Shown here: piece after piece, positions 1 through 9,099 of the stretch | Numbering within the stretch: position 1 is the first letter of the stretch | Layout: the number at the start of each line of letters is the position of its first letter | DNA from: an uncultured Bacteroides sp. | GTDB taxonomy: Bacteria > Bacteroidota > Bacteroidia > Bacteroidales > Bacteroidaceae | Assembly: GCF_963666545.1 (NCBI RefSeq) | Contig: NZ_OY762899.1 | Span: forward strand, 2,418,001-2,482,000 | Direction: 5' to 3' | Length of the DNA stretch: 64,000 nt | Position numbers and translations under genes: made by a program | The notes under the pieces: generated by a model | Seen by the model: only the letters and a program-made list of their open reading frames with translations | Databases searched by the model: none | What the model was told of the DNA's origin: nothing

Positions 1-1331
1 GAATCTTTACCGGTGCCTCCACAGGCGACTCGTGTGATGGGATATTGTCTCGTGCGAAGGCAATTCGCTACCGTGCCCCTTACACGACCAATAAAGACTT
101 CCGGGCAGCAGTGAACAATGGTGAGATAGCCTATAATGATATCCACCTCTCGCAAATGGCGCAAGAGGTACGGTATGGTTTTATGGGCAAAGTCAATGTA
201 GCCATCATCGAAGCATGCGAAGTAACTGCCGACGGAAAGATTTACCTGACTGCTGCCGGTGGCATTGCCCCAACCGTTTGTCGCCTGGCAGATCAAATCA
301 TCGTAGAATTAAACAGCGCCCATAGCAAAAATATGATGGGAATGCACGACGTGTACGAACCGCTCGACCCTCCTTACCGCCGCGAAATTCCGATCTATAA
401 AGCCAGTGATAGAATAGGCTTGCCATACATTCAGGTAGATCCAAGGAAAATTGTCGGTATCGTTGAAGTAAACAAGCCGGACGAAGCCCGTTCATTTGCC
501 GCAGCCGACCCATTGACTGATCAGATCGGACAAAACGTAGCCGACTTCCTTGCTGCAGATATGAAACGCGGAATCATTCCATCAACATTCCTCCCGTTGC
601 AATCAGGTGTGGGCAACATAGCCAACGCTGTATTAGGCGCTTTGGGACGCGACAAAACAATTCCTGCTTTCGAAATGTATACGGAAGTTATTCAAGACTC
701 GGTTATTGCACTGATGAAAGAAGGACGCATCAAATTTGGTAGCACCTGTTCGCTAACCGTTACCAACAACTGCCTTACAGACATCTATGATAACATCGAT
801 TTCTTCCGTGACAAGTTGATCCTTCGCCCATCCGAAATATCAAACAACCCTGAAGTAGTACGCCGTTTGGGTATTATTTCTATCAATACAGCTATTGAAG
901 CTGATATCTATGGAAATATCAATTCCACCCACATTGGCGGAACAAAGATGATGAACGGCATCGGTGGTTCGGGTGACTTCACACGTAATGCATACGTATC
1001 TATCTTTACTTGCCCTTCAGTTGCCAAAGATGGAAAAATAAGCTCCATCGTTCCGATGGTATCTCACCAAGATCACAGTGAGCATTCAGTCAACATCCTC
1101 ATCACCGAACAAGGCGTTGCTGATTTGCGCAGAAAGAGCCCAAGCGAAAGAGCTCAAACGATTATTGAGAACTGCGTTCACCCTGATTACAAACAAATTT
1201 TGTGGGATTACGTGAAGATTTCGGGCAAAGGACAAACACCACACTGCATACAAGCTGCATTAGGCATGCATGCCGCTCTTAATCGGACAGGTGACATGAA
1301 GAATGTAAACTGGGCTGACTATAAGCTCTAA
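1..1331 (+). CDS. Acetyl-CoA hydrolase/transferase family protein, probable succinate:acetate CoA-transferase (5' end outside window)
   Basis: The gene moves CoA between short-chain acids, probably succinate and acetate, in the fermentation pathway. The frame is already open at base 3 and reads IFTGASTGDSCDGILSRAK, a typical internal stretch of the family, so the first TTG at 45 is not the start. About 443 residues are present and roughly 50-60 N-terminal residues are missing if the protein has the usual length of about 500. The motif NTAIEADIYGN places the likely catalytic Glu at codon 897-899, followed by the glycine-rich GGTKMMNGIGGSGDF. The stop at 1329-1331 is followed by a terminator that lies within the end of the converging dacB gene. 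Exact substrate pair is inferred. Confidence 0.9.
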   Translation, partial: IFTGASTGDSCDGILSRAKAIRYRAPYTTNKDFRAAVNNGEIAYNDIHLSQMAQEVRYGFMGKVNVAIIEACEVTADGKIYLTAAGGIAPTVCRLADQIIVELNSAHSKNMMGMHDVYEPLDPPYRREIPIYKASDRIGLPYIQVDPRKIVGIVEVNKPDEARSFAAADPLTDQIGQNVADFLAADMKRGIIPSTFLPLQSGVGNIANAVLGALGRDKTIPAFEMYTEVIQDSVIALMKEGRIKFGSTCSLTVTNNCLTDIYDNIDFFRDKLILRPSEISNNPEVVRRLGIISINTAIEADIYGNINSTHIGGTKMMNGIGGSGDFTRNAYVSIFTCPSVAKDGKISSIVPMVSHQDHSEHSVNILITEQGVADLRRKSPSERAQTIIENCVHPDYKQILWDYVKISGKGQTPHCIQAALGMHAALNRTGDMKNVNWADYKL

Positions 1332-1397
1332 AAGCCTGCAGAGAAAAACCTAAAGATTTAGCTCTTATATACATATTAAGTAATAATGAGGCTAATC

Positions 1398-2819
1398 TTA
1401 TTTCATAGTACAAAGAAGCTCGCACACCCTATCTTGGAATGTGTGAGCTTTTTTAGTGTCTGCCACATTCTGATTCATAATGACAAAAGCCAATTCGTGC
1501 CCATTATCAGCCCGCAGATAGCCGGCCAACGTACTAATGCCCGATACAGTTCCTGTTTTTGCACGTACATTGCCAAAAGCTTTTCCATTTCTCATTCTAC
1601 CTTTCAAGGTACCATCAATTCCGGCAACCGGGAGTGCGTCAAATATCTCTTTATAAATTTCCGGCCGTTGATGTACATATTTTAAGTAAGCAAGCATCAA
1701 TTCCGGAGTAACATAGTCATACAATGAAACCCCGCTCCCATCGTGTATCTCGTAATTCTCAGAGTTGAATCCAAGTTCTTTGATAAACTCCTTGATAGCT
1801 ACCACACCGTCTTTAGCAGATATATGGCAACTATCTTTTCCTTTTTGCCAAGCACCAAGATGATAGAATAAAGCTTCTGCAGATAAGTTATCACTCACTT
1901 TCAATGCACGACGAAGTACATCAGCCGTTGTATGACTCTTCTCTATAAACAATTGGGCATCAGATGGTGTCGTTTCAAATCCTCCAAATCGTTTCATTGT
2001 TATTTCTTGCCCATGGGCACGCTCCATAAACGCATGCATAAAGAATTCAGCCGAGCCGTAGACAGTTATGATAGTGTTGCTTTTTGCAGATACATTGCCC
2101 GATAAAAACAACCTATTGTCATTGTGCATCCAGTCGCGATTCACGCTAAACTGAGGGCTTTCCAGCTGAGAAGAGAGTGTCTGATTATCGACCGAATAAT
2201 AAGAAGATAGTGGCGTCAACGAGATCTTTGCAGGTTTACCTGCTACATCGGGCATAGCCGCTACCTCTACATACCCTTTATGAAACATCAGCGGAGAAAG
2301 CATCGGTTGAAAATCATAAGGAGCATCGTCCCAGCACCATCCCGCACCGTAGTAAAGCGAGTCCATAAACGAAACATCGCCATATACCTTCCCTTTAACT
2401 TTTGTAAGCCCTACCCGTTTAAGATCAGTAACCAATTCATCCATGTCATTATCCATAAACTCGGGATCAAAGCCTCCACAAACATAAAGATCACCATGAA
2501 GAACACCGTCATCGTCTATGCGACCGGTGTATTTCACAGCAGTAGTGAAGCGACAATTCATGCCCAATCTGGCCAGATGAGTAATGGAGGTTATGAGTTT
2601 TTCGGTAGAAGCCGGACGAGCCATTTTCTTATCCCGATAGTTATAGATAGGAATACTATCCGTCAGATCATATACCGAAATGCCCACATCCGAAGTCACC
2701 AACAGATCATCACTCAATAACTGATCAATCTTGGCCGTAACGGCACTTTGTCCCCATAGTGCAGGAAGACAGGCAAACAAGACGAAACATGCCAGCAAAC
2801 AATTCTTTTTCATCCTCAA
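1398..2819 (-). CDS. dacB: D-alanyl-D-alanine carboxypeptidase/endopeptidase, PBP4 (DacB) family
   Basis: A periplasmic penicillin-binding protein of class C that trims peptidoglycan stem peptides or cross-links. The 473-residue protein has an N-terminal signal peptide (about residues 1-24, ending LWGQ). The three active-site motifs of the family are present in order: SxxK as STEK near residue 71, SxN as SDN near residue 313, and KTG in AKTGTVSG near residue 421. The long insertion between SxxK and SxN is typical of PBP4. Its start codon overlaps the stop of the upstream small membrane protein gene by 4 bases, so the two are probably co-translated. Family assignment is firm; carboxypeptidase versus endopeptidase balance cannot be read from sequence. 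Confidence 0.93.
   Translation of the reverse strand: MRMKKNCLLACFVLFACLPALWGQSAVTAKIDQLLSDDLLVTSDVGISVYDLTDSIPIYNYRDKKMARPASTEKLITSITHLARLGMNCRFTTAVKYTGRIDDDGVLHGDLYVCGGFDPEFMDNDMDELVTDLKRVGLTKVKGKVYGDVSFMDSLYYGAGWCWDDAPYDFQPMLSPLMFHKGYVEVAAMPDVAGKPAKISLTPLSSYYSVDNQTLSSQLESPQFSVNRDWMHNDNRLFLSGNVSAKSNTIITVYGSAEFFMHAFMERAHGQEITMKRFGGFETTPSDAQLFIEKSHTTADVLRRALKVSDNLSAEALFYHLGAWQKGKDSCHISAKDGVVAIKEFIKELGFNSENYEIHDGSGVSLYDYVTPELMLAYLKYVHQRPEIYKEIFDALPVAGIDGTLKGRMRNGKAFGNVRAKTGTVSGISTLAGYLRADNGHELAFVIMNQNVADTKKAHTFQDRVCELLCTMK
1416..1454 (+). terminator. Terminator of the CoA-transferase gene, lying inside the 3' end of dacB
   Basis: AAGCTCGCACA (1416-1426) pairs with TGTGTGAGCTT (1440-1450) with one G-T pair, and is followed by a T-run on the plus strand. 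The hairpin overlaps the last codons of the converging dacB gene, so one stretch both encodes the DacB C-terminus and ends the opposing transcript. Confidence 0.7.
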
Positions 2820-3226
2820 ATAGTATGTAATGTTTCAGATAAATATTTCTTCAAAAGCGCAATAAACTCTTGCTCATGGACAGGCAGCACAGCCACATAT
2901 TTTTTATATCCATAGCGAATTAATACATAGTTAGTAATTGAAAAACCAGCAAGCTGCATCGAATTGGCTTTTTCAACCGAAAGAATATCGGCAATGGCTA
3001 TTTTACGTTTTTTTGAAAACCGGCCAAAATAAAGGATAAGCTCACCATCCGAAGTCACGGTATAAGTAGTATGGACAATTTTCTCGATAAGCATTACCAT
3101 CAAAAGTGCAAACAACAAAGCCGGCAAAGCATTCTTCTCCCAGACCAAGAAAAGCGTAATTAGCGCCAACAGCGCTAGATAAATGTATTGATACCAAATG
3201 ATGCGAGCATGAAAAACACGGTTCAT
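2816..3226 (-). CDS. Small two-helix membrane protein with a bacterial PH-like domain
   Basis: The frame is open from 3319, but the ATG at 3226 (MNRVFHARIIWYQYIYLALL) gives a normal product of 136 residues and avoids an odd N-terminus. Two closely spaced hydrophobic segments (about residues 12-28 and 31-47) are followed by a beta-rich C-terminal half (YTVTSDGELILYFGRF...) resembling the bacterial PH domain family once called DUF1200/bPH_4. The function is not known. The gene overlaps dacB by 4 bases and is upstream of it in the same transcript, which suggests an envelope role. It is divergent from nadB. Confidence 0.7.
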   Translation of the reverse strand: MNRVFHARIIWYQYIYLALLALITLFLVWEKNALPALLFALLMVMLIEKIVHTTYTVTSDGELILYFGRFSKKRKIAIADILSVEKANSMQLAGFSITNYVLIRYGYKKYVAVLPVHEQEFIALLKKYLSETLHTI

Positions 3227-3303
3227 AATGCCTAATTTTGCCGGCAAGTTAGCAATTTTATGAATTAATGCCAACGAAAAGCACAATGAATAAAGTAATT
3301 TCG

Positions 3304-3311
3304 TAGTTTTG
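3304..3311 (+). promoter_or_regulatory. Probable -7 box of the nadB promoter
   Basis: TAGTTTTG fits the Bacteroides -7 consensus TAnnTTTG, about 100 bases before the nadB ATG. I see no convincing -33 TTG box at the right distance, so confidence is moderate. Confidence 0.45.
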
Positions 3312-3411
3312 CAAAACAAAAATAATGTTGATGGCTAGTGCTCAAACAAAGACAACACATTGATCTGTCCGCTTTTGAGACAAAAAACCTCAACCAGCAA
3401 ACTACAACATC

Positions 3412-4983
3412 ATGATTAAGAAATTCGATTTTCTGGTAATCGGTTCCGGCATAGCCGGCATGAGTTTCGCCCTGAAAGTGGCACATAAAGGCAAAGTAGC
3501 CCTCGTATGTAAAACAGAATTAGAAGAAGCCAACACCTATTACGCCCAAGGCGGCGTAGCTTCGGTGACCAACACACTGGTAGACAACTTCGAAAAACAT
3601 ATTGAAGACACCATGATTGCCGGTGATTGGATCAGCGACCGATCGGCCGTAGAAAAGGTGATACGTGAAGCACCTAAACAAATAAAAGAACTCATCAGTT
3701 GGGGCGTAAATTTTGATAAGAATGATAAAGGAGAGTTCGATCTTCATCGAGAAGGCGGTCACTCAGAGTTCCGCATCTTGCACCACAAAGACAATACCGG
3801 TGCCGAAATTCAGGACAGCCTCATCGCCGCCGTTAAGCAGCACCCCAATATCAGCGTCTTTGAAAATCATTTTGCCATTGAGATACTTACCCAGCACCAT
3901 TTAGGTGTAGAGGTAACCAGACAAACACCGGATATTCAATGTTACGGTGCTTATATTCTCGATCCAACCACCGGAAAAGTAGATACTTATCTGGCTAAAA
4001 TAACACTGATGGCCACCGGAGGTGTAGGAGCGGTATATCAAACAACAACTAATCCGCTCGTAGCTACCGGAGACGGTATTGCAATGGTTTACCGGGCAAA
4101 AGGAACCGTGAAAGACATGGAGTTTATCCAGTTCCACCCCACAGCTCTCTATCATCCGGGAGACCGCCCATCATACCTCATCACCGAAGCCATGCGAGGA
4201 TATGGCGGTGTGCTCCGCACCATGGATGGAAAAGAGTTCATGCAGAAATATGACGCACGCCTATCTCTAGCTCCACGCGACATCGTAGCTCGTGCCATCG
4301 ACAATGAAATGAAAAACAGAGGAGACGATCACGTCTATCTTGACGTAACTCATAAAGATGCCGAAGAAACCAGGAAACACTTTCCTAACATCTACGAAAA
4401 ATGCCTCAGCTTAGGCATTGATATTACTAAAGAATACATTCCTGTAGCCCCTGCAGCCCATTACCTCTGTGGTGGCATCAAGGTAGATTTGAATGGACAA
4501 TCATCCATAGAGCGACTCTATGCCATAGGAGAATGTTCATGCACCGGTCTGCACGGAGGTAACCGACTAGCATCAAACTCACTCATAGAAGCTGTAGTAT
4601 ATGCCGATGCAGCCGCCCAACACAGTTTGGAAACCATAGAAAAATATTCATATAATGAACGGATCCCCGAATGGAACGATGAAGGCACCAGTTCACCCGA
4701 AGAGATGGTCCTCATCACGCAAAGCATGAAGGAAGTGAATCTATTGATGAGTGCATACGTAGGTATCGTCCGCTCCGATCTCCGATTAAAACGCGCCTGG
4801 GACCGACTGGATATTATTTATGAAGAAACAGAGAGTCTCTTCAAACGCAGTTTTGCTTCGAAAGAAATCTGCGAGTTGCGTAACGTTATCAACGTGGGCT
4901 ATCTCATCATGAGGCAAGCTATAGAACGCAAAGAAAGCCGCGGATTGCACTATACAATAGATTATCCGCACGCCAAGAAATAA
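3412..4983 (+). CDS. nadB: L-aspartate oxidase
   Basis: This FAD enzyme oxidises L-aspartate to iminoaspartate, which NadA (encoded at 27214) condenses with dihydroxyacetone phosphate to quinolinate, the first steps of de novo NAD synthesis. The 523-residue length is normal. The FAD-binding motif VIGSGIAGMSFALKVA starts at about residue 8. The family signature EGGHSEFRILHHKDNTG is at about residue 115, and the C-terminal flavin-contact region LHGGNRLASNSLIEAVV at about residue 383. The gene is monocistronic here; nadC is not in the window. nadA is about 22 kb away, so the two are separate units. Confidence 0.96.
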   Translation: MIKKFDFLVIGSGIAGMSFALKVAHKGKVALVCKTELEEANTYYAQGGVASVTNTLVDNFEKHIEDTMIAGDWISDRSAVEKVIREAPKQIKELISWGVNFDKNDKGEFDLHREGGHSEFRILHHKDNTGAEIQDSLIAAVKQHPNISVFENHFAIEILTQHHLGVEVTRQTPDIQCYGAYILDPTTGKVDTYLAKITLMATGGVGAVYQTTTNPLVATGDGIAMVYRAKGTVKDMEFIQFHPTALYHPGDRPSYLITEAMRGYGGVLRTMDGKEFMQKYDARLSLAPRDIVARAIDNEMKNRGDDHVYLDVTHKDAEETRKHFPNIYEKCLSLGIDITKEYIPVAPAAHYLCGGIKVDLNGQSSIERLYAIGECSCTGLHGGNRLASNSLIEAVVYADAAAQHSLETIEKYSYNERIPEWNDEGTSSPEEMVLITQSMKEVNLLMSAYVGIVRSDLRLKRAWDRLDIIYEETESLFKRSFASKEICELRNVINVGYLIMRQAIERKESRGLHYTIDYPHAKK

Positions 4984-4989
4984 AATGCG

Positions 4990-5044
4990 ATCACGCACTT
5001 CTTTAAAGACTTCTATAAATAAAGCCCCAGAGGAAGTGCGTGAT
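4990..5044 (+). terminator. Hairpin downstream of nadB
   Basis: ATCACGCACTTC (4990-5001) and GAAGTGCGTGAT (5033-5044) form a perfect 12-base inverted repeat only 6 bases after the nadB stop. The loop is long (31 bases) and no T-run follows, so this may be a processing or stability hairpin rather than a classical intrinsic terminator. Confidence 0.5.
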
Positions 5045-5146
5045 TACCGCTATCACCATTGTCCCAATAGAAAGGAACCATGCCATAAATCTTAGCTTAC
5101 TGAGTAATATATTTCAAGTAGTAAGCTCTTGAGTCTAAATGATGCT

Positions 5147-5458
5147 TTAAAGCATCGCCCATCTATCTTCCAGCTCACCGACAGCATACTGTTTATCATC
5201 ATCAAAGGAAGACGCTAACCACCCGACATTCGTTTTAATAGCCAGTTTTTGCATACCAACCTCTCCCCTAAAAGTCAATTCTTCCTTAGATAGCGTAAGT
5301 GCAGGCTCGACACTATCAGTGCTATTTAAACAATGGTAAATCAACAATTCAGCACTAAACAGAATGTAATCAAAAGAGTAGTCAAATGTCGCATTGAGAA
5401 ATGCAGTATCCTCAAATACCCTAGCTCTTTTTCTATGTTGTTTAGCACAAAGTAACAT
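5147..5458 (-). pseudogene. Possible remnant of a BACON-domain lipoprotein
   Basis: A 103-codon open frame. Its middle part reads ALTLSKEELTFRGEVG followed by MQKLAIKTNVGW, which resembles the start of BACON domains of Bacteroidetes surface lipoproteins. Just before this, YILFSAELLIYHCLNSTDS looks like a lipoprotein signal with an acidic residue inside the hydrophobic core and no proper start before it. The frame stops soon after the first BACON-like strands. I read this as a truncated, decayed gene, or a small hypothetical protein if it is intact. No promoter is evident. Confidence 0.33.
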
Positions 5459-5850
5459 ATTATACCATCCGTAATAACATCCAATGCCCTTTAGTTAACC
5501 AATGCCACCGTAAGAATTAACATAATTACAGATTTTAATCGGTAAAACAGCCTAAATTTGATACAAGTTCAAGAGAGTATTCTACTATATTTATTTTTAA
5601 CAAAAGAAGTTAACCCTTAAACTAAATGTAGCATGAGAAACCAATTTTCCATGAAATGCTTAAGAACGTATTTTGCAGTATTGTTCGCCCCCTATCTTCA
5701 AAATTTCCTTATCAATCTTATAATTATTAATCTTTAAAAAGCCTTAGAATATGAAAACATGAAATGAAAAACAATGAGATGTGCGAAACACTACGTACAT
5801 CATTTAGGTAACCTATTTTAATCTAATACAAATTTTATTTTTTATTATCT

Positions 5851-8800
5851 ATGAAATGCATTAATATAAAAAAGACCCTTGGGTTATTAATCATGTTTAT
5901 GTTAATACCTTTGTGGGCAGTTTCTCAGAATATCACTATTAAGGGAAACATTACAGATACTACTGGTGAACCTATTCCGGGAGTAAACATTTTGCAAGTT
6001 GGTACTACTAACGGAATAATCTCGGATCTCTACGGAAATTATTCACTCACTGCTCCTTCCAATGCAAAACTTAATTTTACATTTGTAGGCTATACTCCTC
6101 AAACGATAGCCATAGCTGGAAAACAAACGATAAACGTCGTAATGCAAGAGGACAGCAAAACCTTGGACGAAGTGGTGGTTGTAGGTTATGGTAGTATCAA
6201 AAAAACCGATATTTCCGGATCTGTCGCTTCTGTAAATCGCGAGGAAATGATGAAAAAATCGCCTCAAAATGTTGCTCAAGGTTTGCGAGGATCAGCTCCA
6301 GGCGTAATGGTTATGTCAAAGGATGGTGCTCCTGATGGTTTCGCCACAATTCGTGTACGTGGTGTCGCAACCATCAACGGTTCTGCGGATCCTCTTTTTG
6401 TAGTAGACGGTGTACAAGTTGGCACAAATGCTAATTTCTTGAACCCGAGTGATATCGAAAGTATAGAAGTCTTGAAAGACGCTTCTGCAACTGCGATCTA
6501 TGGTTCCCGTGGTGCCAATGGTGTTGTCATGATTACGACCAAACATGGTACTAAAGGAGTAACGCACTTAACATTTTCTGCTAACTGGGATATTCAGACA
6601 AGAGCACAACATTTAAATACGGGCGATGCTGACCAATATGCGGCTTCCGTACGCCAAGCTCGTGAGAATGATGGTAACGCACTTGTTTTGCCTATTTTCT
6701 CTACAGCTTACGATGGTAAAAGAAAGACAATAGATTGGCAGAAGGAGATGACACACACTACCCTGAAGCAGCAATATGATCTCTCTGTATCCGGCGGTAC
6801 AGATAAGTCACAGTCTCTTTTCTCTGTAGGCTACTTAGATAATGACGGTATCGTTGTCAACACAAATTACAAACGCTTGTCAGCTCGTGCCAATGTCAAA
6901 ACCAAAGTTGCTGATTTCATTGAAGTCGGTGGAGACGTAAATTTCGTTCATGAGGAAACTCTTGGCAGTAACCGCTCCCTTGGCAATAATGGAAACCTTT
7001 CTAGTTTGCGCGATATGGCATTCTTGACTCCTACGATGGATTATACAGATAATGGTACTTTAATCAGCCCAAATGTAGTCAATGCTGATGGAACTTATGG
7101 AACATTCCTTCAGTTAACACAAGATTCTGAAATATCCAAAGGTCTGGATAGCCCCTATGCTATTCAGATGACAAATGACCGGAAAACACGTACAAATCAG
7201 ATATTTGCCAGTGCCTACCTTGACCTCAAATTACTCAAAGGTTTGAATTTCAAGACCGTCGTATCTTACAATTTCTATGCAAAAGATTACACTGATTTTG
7301 ATAAAGTAAGATCTCGCTATAATAATGGGAAAGAAGTTACATTAGTGAACTATAAAGCTGCTGCTACATTTACGATGAGCCCTAGCCAGAACAATTCTTT
7401 AGCTATTGAAAACTATTTTAGCTATAATTGGAAGAATGATAGTCACAATTTGACATTAATGGCTGGTAATTCTGTCAGCAACACCTTTGGAAATTGGCAA
7501 AGTGTTTCTGCTCAAGGCTTCCCTACAGACGATATCCGTAATATCTCCTTAACAACAGATATTTCTACAAAGACGAGTAGTGGTGCATACGATATTCAGA
7601 CTCGTTTTATCTCTTACTTCGGACGCGCCATTTATAGCTTAATGGACAAATATATCCTCACCGGCACTGTACGCCGCGATGGTTCATCCAACTTCGGTAC
7701 CGGCAACCGTTGGGGTACTTTTCCATCAGCAGCTTTGGCTTGGCGCGTATCTCAAGAAGATTTTATGAAAAACAATCCAGTCGTAAATAACTTAAAATTT
7801 CGTTTAGGTTGGGGACGTACAGGTAACGCAGGTAATGCAACAAATCTATCTGTTGCTCAGCTAGGAACTAATCGCGTAGGGTACTATTTCAATACTCAGG
7901 GCGGTGCCTCATCAGGTTACTCCACAGCTAATGGCTATGCACCATTAAATATTATTGATACCAATTTGAAATGGGAAACCAATGAACAGTGGAATGCAGG
8001 TATCGATTTAGGCTTATTCAATAATCGCTTTAACATCACAGCTGATTACTTCATACGCACATCTAATGACCTATTACTCTACCAGTCTCTCCGCCCTTCA
8101 ACCGGTTTCTCTCAGGTTTATACTAACTTCGGTAAGATTCGCAACAAAGGTTTAGAATTGAGCCTGAATTACAACCAGAAATTTGGTGATTGGGCGTTCG
8201 GAGCCACTCTAACAGGTTCTACTTTAAAGAATAAGGTTATAGAGTGCGGAAGTGACCTATTGAATACAGATGGCAATGAAACTACCGTTAATGACTCAAG
8301 CGATAAAGGTACTGTTGGCGCAGGTATCCATTGGGATAACCACTCTATTTGCCGTGAAGGTTATGCAGTAGGTTCTTACTATGGTTATCAAGTGGAAGGT
8401 ATTTTCCAGAACCAGACTGAAGTTGACGCTGCCAATGCTATAGCAACAGGTAAAGGCTACAGTGCATATCAAGAATTAAATACCGCAGCAGGTGATTTCA
8501 AGTACAAGGATATGGATAAAAACGGGCACATAGATGAGAACGACATGACAATTCTTGGTAACGGATTCCCTGATCTGAATTATGGTTTAACTTTAAATGC
8601 AAGTTACAAGAACTGGGACTTTTCCGTTTATATGTACGGCGTACTTGGTCAGGATATCCTTTCTTATTCTGCCATGAAGTTATCAACGGTATATCCTTCT
8701 GATGATGGTATTTCCAACATTTTGAAGAGTTCTTACAATGAAGCATGGACAGCTGAAAAAGGAGGAAATACAATTCCCCGCTTAACTATTTCAGAGAAAA

Positions 8801-9081
8801 ACTACAATACACGTACTTCTTCCGCATGGGTGAAAAACGGAGACTTCCTGAAAATAAACAATATTCAGATTGGTTATACTTTCAGTGAAAACCTTCTCAA
8901 GCCACTACGTTTGCAAAGTGCACGCATTTTTGCTTCTGTTCATAACCTCGCATGCATATCCGGTTATAACAAGTACGGTGATCCTGAAGTTGGCCAGGGA
9001 AGTGTAATTTATACAGGCTTGGATACCGGCCGTTACCCGATGCCAAGGACCTATTCATTAGGATTAAATGTTACATTCTAA
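5851..9081 (+). CDS. SusC/RagA-family TonB-dependent outer-membrane transporter
   Basis: Outer-membrane channel that imports oligosaccharides with the SusD partner encoded next to it. The 1076-residue protein has a signal peptide (about 1-25, ending WAVSQ), then a carboxypeptidase-regulatory-like domain (about 28-105; VKG-type start ITIKGNITDTTGEPIPGVNI). The segment DEVVVVGYG (about 108) is followed by the plug with NGVVMITTK (about 223) and a 22-strand-type barrel ending YSLGLNVTF. The next gene (SusD-like) starts 18 bases later. The glycan cannot be told from this protein; the GH9 and epimerase neighbours suggest a beta-linked glucan- or mannan-type oligosaccharide. Confidence 0.95.
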   Translation: MKCINIKKTLGLLIMFMLIPLWAVSQNITIKGNITDTTGEPIPGVNILQVGTTNGIISDLYGNYSLTAPSNAKLNFTFVGYTPQTIAIAGKQTINVVMQEDSKTLDEVVVVGYGSIKKTDISGSVASVNREEMMKKSPQNVAQGLRGSAPGVMVMSKDGAPDGFATIRVRGVATINGSADPLFVVDGVQVGTNANFLNPSDIESIEVLKDASATAIYGSRGANGVVMITTKHGTKGVTHLTFSANWDIQTRAQHLNTGDADQYAASVRQARENDGNALVLPIFSTAYDGKRKTIDWQKEMTHTTLKQQYDLSVSGGTDKSQSLFSVGYLDNDGIVVNTNYKRLSARANVKTKVADFIEVGGDVNFVHEETLGSNRSLGNNGNLSSLRDMAFLTPTMDYTDNGTLISPNVVNADGTYGTFLQLTQDSEISKGLDSPYAIQMTNDRKTRTNQIFASAYLDLKLLKGLNFKTVVSYNFYAKDYTDFDKVRSRYNNGKEVTLVNYKAAATFTMSPSQNNSLAIENYFSYNWKNDSHNLTLMAGNSVSNTFGNWQSVSAQGFPTDDIRNISLTTDISTKTSSGAYDIQTRFISYFGRAIYSLMDKYILTGTVRRDGSSNFGTGNRWGTFPSAALAWRVSQEDFMKNNPVVNNLKFRLGWGRTGNAGNATNLSVAQLGTNRVGYYFNTQGGASSGYSTANGYAPLNIIDTNLKWETNEQWNAGIDLGLFNNRFNITADYFIRTSNDLLLYQSLRPSTGFSQVYTNFGKIRNKGLELSLNYNQKFGDWAFGATLTGSTLKNKVIECGSDLLNTDGNETTVNDSSDKGTVGAGIHWDNHSICREGYAVGSYYGYQVEGIFQNQTEVDAANAIATGKGYSAYQELNTAAGDFKYKDMDKNGHIDENDMTILGNGFPDLNYGLTLNASYKNWDFSVYMYGVLGQDILSYSAMKLSTVYPSDDGISNILKSSYNEAWTAEKGGNTIPRLTISEKNYNTRTSSAWVKNGDFLKINNIQIGYTFSENLLKPLRLQSARIFASVHNLACISGYNKYGDPEVGQGSVIYTGLDTGRYPMPRTYSLGLNVTF

Positions 9082-9099
9082 ACTAAAATGACATCTATT

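Larger units (their letters stand above)
4984..5850. other. Long gap between nadB and susC
   Basis: The gap holds the nadB-proximal inverted repeat (4990-5044), a perfect 16-base palindrome at 5141-5156, a possible decayed gene on the minus strand (5147-5458), and the AT-rich leader of susC. A 34-codon plus-strand frame at 5633-5737 (MRNQFSMKCLRTYFAVLF...) is open but has no further support. A possible -7 box TAAATTTG lies at 5553-5560, which would give susC a leader of nearly 300 bases. No regulatory gene for the polysaccharide locus lies here. Confidence 0.5.

Noticed and set aside
45-1331. TTG at 45 as the true start of the CoA-transferase gene
   Set aside because: The frame is open to the window edge and the residues before the TTG are typical family sequence, so the gene begins outside the window.
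2280-2720. 146-codon open frame opposite dacB
   Set aside because: Lies entirely within dacB on the other strand with no support of its own.
5633-5737. 34-codon frame in the susC leader as a leader peptide
   Set aside because: Open and with a hydrophobic stretch, but no ribosome site, no control feature and no family known to me; mentioned only in the gap entry.
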